DNA of 9,105 nt from assembly GCA_964408785.1 (NCBI GenBank), contig CAYPAS010000031.1, positions 1-9,105 on the forward strand. The letters are read 5' to 3'. Both the position numbers and the translations under genes were made by a program. This stretch comes from UBA12465 sp964408785. GTDB taxonomy: Bacteria; Patescibacteriota; Patescibacteriia; Patescibacteriales; UBA12465. Below, in pieces: positions 7,087-9,105 of the stretch (positions are counted from its first letter, which is position 1; every line of letters begins with the position of its first letter). The notes beneath the pieces were generated by a model. The model saw only the letters and a program-made list of their open reading frames with translations. It did not search any database and was not told where the DNA came from.

Positions 7087-8115
7087 ATGAACACGAAGAT
7101 CATCATTACTATTGGTCCGAACAGCGAAGGAGAGTCCCAGCTGAAAGAACTGATAAAGGCCGGTGCCGACATTTTGCGAATTAATTTTTCTCACGCTACT
7201 TATGAACAGTATCGAAAGATAAAAAAGATTGTTGACGCGCACAATCACGATTCAGAAAAGAAGGTTGCTATCATGATGGATTTACAGGGCCCGAGAATTA
7301 GAGTCGGCGTTATGCCGAAGAACGGCGTCTTTTTACAGGAAGGGGAAAGTTATGATTTTGCTTATTCAAAATTACCATATAAGGATGGCGGCGTTATACC
7401 GATAGATAATCGTGATTTATCGCATGATATTAAGAAGGGTGATCCGCTTTTCTTGTGCAATGGCGCTATCGAGTTAGAGGTAACGATGGTCAAGGGGAAA
7501 GTAATCAGTGCTAAAGTTTTAAATGGCGGCCTTCTGAGTTCGAAGAAGGGAATCAATATCCCTTACACCAATATGCGCCGTGGCGGTTTGACGGAGAAAG
7601 ATCTTAAAGATTTAAAATTCGGTCTTAAAACGGGAATGGATTATGTTGCTCTTTCTTTTGTTCAAACGGCTAATGACGTTATGCGTTTGCGCAAGCTTTT
7701 AGGCAAGAAGAGTAAGACGAAAATAATTTCTAAGATTGAAAGAGGAATTGCTCTTAAGAATATCGATAAAATAATCGCCGCCTCCGATGTTATCATGGTG
7801 GCGCGCGGTGATTTAGGAATAGAAGCACCGATTGAAGAATTGCCGATAATCCAGAAGAATCTGGTTCGCCACGCTCACTGGCATGATAAGCCAGCGATTA
7901 TCGCTACCCAGGTAATGACTTCAATGATTAAGAATCCACATCCAACCAGAGCGGAAGTTTCTGATATTGCTAATGCTGTCTTTGACGGCGCCGATATGGT
8001 CATGCTTTCTGACGAGACTACGGTTGGCGATTATCCTTTAGAGGCGGTTAAGGCCTTAAGACGGGTAATTGAACGGACAGAGAAATATATTTATAAATCT
8101 AACGTCATTTTTTAA
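7087..8115 (+). CDS. pyk: Pyruvate kinase without C-terminal domain
   Basis: This enzyme converts phosphoenolpyruvate and ADP to pyruvate and ATP in the cytosol, the last step of glycolysis. Active-site elements of the A barrel are present: RINFSHA with Arg31, Asn33 and Ser35; MDLQGPRIRVG with Asp65 and Arg72; SKIERG with Lys216 and Glu218; ARGDLGIE with Asp242; ATQVMTSM with Thr274; and PTRAEVSD. The B lid (about 73-160) is present but reads CNG (124-126) where DDG is usual, and MLSGET is MLSDET. The 342 residues stop just after the last barrel helix, so the roughly 120-residue C domain with the effector site is missing. The stop is 4 bases before enolase, which leaves no room for a frameshifted remnant. 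ATG 7087 gives the family's usual N-terminus; no Shine-Dalgarno sequence is visible. Co-transcription with eno from the promoter at 7022 is likely. Confidence 0.95.
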   Translation: MNTKIIITIGPNSEGESQLKELIKAGADILRINFSHATYEQYRKIKKIVDAHNHDSEKKVAIMMDLQGPRIRVGVMPKNGVFLQEGESYDFAYSKLPYKDGGVIPIDNRDLSHDIKKGDPLFLCNGAIELEVTMVKGKVISAKVLNGGLLSSKKGINIPYTNMRRGGLTEKDLKDLKFGLKTGMDYVALSFVQTANDVMRLRKLLGKKSKTKIISKIERGIALKNIDKIIAASDVIMVARGDLGIEAPIEELPIIQKNLVRHAHWHDKPAIIATQVMTSMIKNPHPTRAEVSDIANAVFDGADMVMLSDETTVGDYPLEAVKALRRVIERTEKYIYKSNVIF

Positions 8116-8119
8116 AGAT

Positions 8120-9105
8120 ATGAAGATAAAAGACATAAAAGCTTTAGAAATTCTTGATTCTCGCGGCAATCCGACGGTGTCAGCAAGCGTTATCTTGGAA
8201 GATGGCAGCTTGGCTACTTCGATGGTTCCGTCTGGCGCTTCGACTGGCAGTTATGAGGCGGTTGAATTGCGTGACGGCGATGAAAAACGTTATCACGGCC
8301 AAGGAGTTTTAAAAGCTATAGAAAATATTGAACAGGTAATCCGTCCAGCTCTTATCGGTTTAGAAGCATCGGAACAGGAAGCGATCGATAATAAATTAAT
8401 TGCTTTAGACGGCACGGAAAACAAAGCTTCTTTAGGAGCTAACGCTATTTTGGCGGTTTCCTTGGCTGTCGCTAAGGCGGAAGCCATTTCTCAGAAGAAA
8501 GCTCTTTATGATTACTTAAGCCGTTTTAATCCAGATTTTAACGGTAAGTACATTCTGCCTTTGCCGATGATGAATGTTTTGAACGGTGGCAAGCACGCCA
8601 ACTGGGCGACTGATATCCAGGAATATATGATTTTGCCTGTCGGCGCCAAAGACATGAAGGCGGCGGTCAGGATGTGCGCGGAAATTTATCAATCGCTTAA
8701 AAAAATACTTAAAGCTAAGAATTATAATATCAGCGTTGGTGACGAGGGCGGTTTCGCTCCGGCGGTTTCTTCTAATGGCGAAGCTTTTTCTCTGTTGTCA
8801 GAAGCGACTGTCAGCGCTTCCTACGCTCTTGGCCGCGATGTAGTTTTTGGTATTGACGCGGCGGCGACGGAGTTTTTCCAGAACGCTTCCTATTCCTTGA
8901 AGAAAGAAGGGAAAACAGTTAATAGTCAAGAATTAGCCGCTTTTTATGAAGGTTTAATGGAGCAATATCCGATAGTCAGTTTGGAAGATATTTTTGCTGA
9001 AGATGATTGGCAGGCTTTCCAGTCTTTTACTGCCGCGCACGGAAAAGCCGTCCAGATAGTCGGTGACGATCTTTATGTTACTAATGTTAAGCGCTTAGAA
9101 AAAGG
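8120..9105 (+). CDS. eno: Enolase, 5' portion (cut by window edge)
   Basis: Enolase dehydrates 2-phosphoglycerate to phosphoenolpyruvate, which the adjacent pyruvate kinase consumes. The frame opens with MKIKDIKALEILDSRGNPTV, a standard enolase N-terminus, and 328 complete codons are visible out of about 420 expected. Seen motifs are the PSGASTG catalytic loop (37-43, Ser41), NGGKHA with His159, DIQEYM with Glu168, GDEGGFAP with the acid/base Glu209, and the magnesium ligands Asp246 (GIDAAATEF), Glu289 (SLED) and Asp316 (VGDDLYVTN). The catalytic Lys residues near 340 and 390 lie beyond the edge and cannot be checked. Small departures include GIDAAAT for the more common LDxAAS, and LEDIF where EDG or EDP is usual. 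The ATG is 4 bases after the pyk stop with no clear ribosome site, so translational coupling is likely. No internal stop or frameshift is seen. Confidence 0.96.
   Translation, partial: MKIKDIKALEILDSRGNPTVSASVILEDGSLATSMVPSGASTGSYEAVELRDGDEKRYHGQGVLKAIENIEQVIRPALIGLEASEQEAIDNKLIALDGTENKASLGANAILAVSLAVAKAEAISQKKALYDYLSRFNPDFNGKYILPLPMMNVLNGGKHANWATDIQEYMILPVGAKDMKAAVRMCAEIYQSLKKILKAKNYNISVGDEGGFAPAVSSNGEAFSLLSEATVSASYALGRDVVFGIDAAATEFFQNASYSLKKEGKTVNSQELAAFYEGLMEQYPIVSLEDIFAEDDWQAFQSFTAAHGKAVQIVGDDLYVTNVKRLEK

Noticed and set aside
8113..8122. Frameshift that split off a pyruvate kinase C domain
   Set aside because: Enolase begins 4 bases after the stop with a standard N-terminus, so there is no leftover coding sequence for a C domain.

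Overview
The window looks like a piece of a small bacterial genome from the candidate phyla radiation (Patescibacteria, Parcubacteria-like). This is an inference from four things: moderately AT-rich DNA; all genes on the + strand with tiny gaps or overlaps; a family-1 glycosyltransferase next to a DUF4012 membrane protein; and trimmed, divergent versions of housekeeping enzymes. TGA works as an ordinary stop (end of the glycosyltransferase gene, 1329-1331), which argues weakly against the recoded (TGA = Gly) CPR lineages.

Layout. Positions 2-145 hold the last 47 codons of an unrecognised gene. Then come a GT4-type glycosyltransferase (135-1331), a DUF4012 single-span membrane protein (1328-3889), a second single-span protein with a large beta-rich, Ig/DUF11-like outer part (3898-5904), and a tRNA-guanine transglycosylase homologue (5915-7012). 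Junctions between these genes run from an 11-base overlap to a 10-base gap, so they probably form one transcript. A 74-base gap (7013-7086) carries a good sigma-70-type promoter with a dyad over its -10. It precedes a short pyruvate kinase (7087-8115) and, 4 bases later, enolase (8120 to the window edge, cut off). No stretch longer than 74 bases lacks a gene.

How the genes fit together. The first block looks like an envelope module: a glycosyltransferase, with two membrane proteins that share a topology (charged cytosolic tail, one helix, large outer region). The tgt gene rides at its 3' end without obvious functional connection. The second block encodes the last two enzymes of lower glycolysis, enolase and pyruvate kinase.

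The points most worth a second look are in the enzymes. The Tgt homologue keeps the catalytic aspartates but has lost all four expected zinc ligands and has a rewritten base-recognition loop. The pyruvate kinase lacks the whole C-terminal regulatory domain and carries the residue signature of K+-independent enzymes. I saw no tRNA, rRNA, CRISPR array, insertion sequence or convincing intrinsic terminator.
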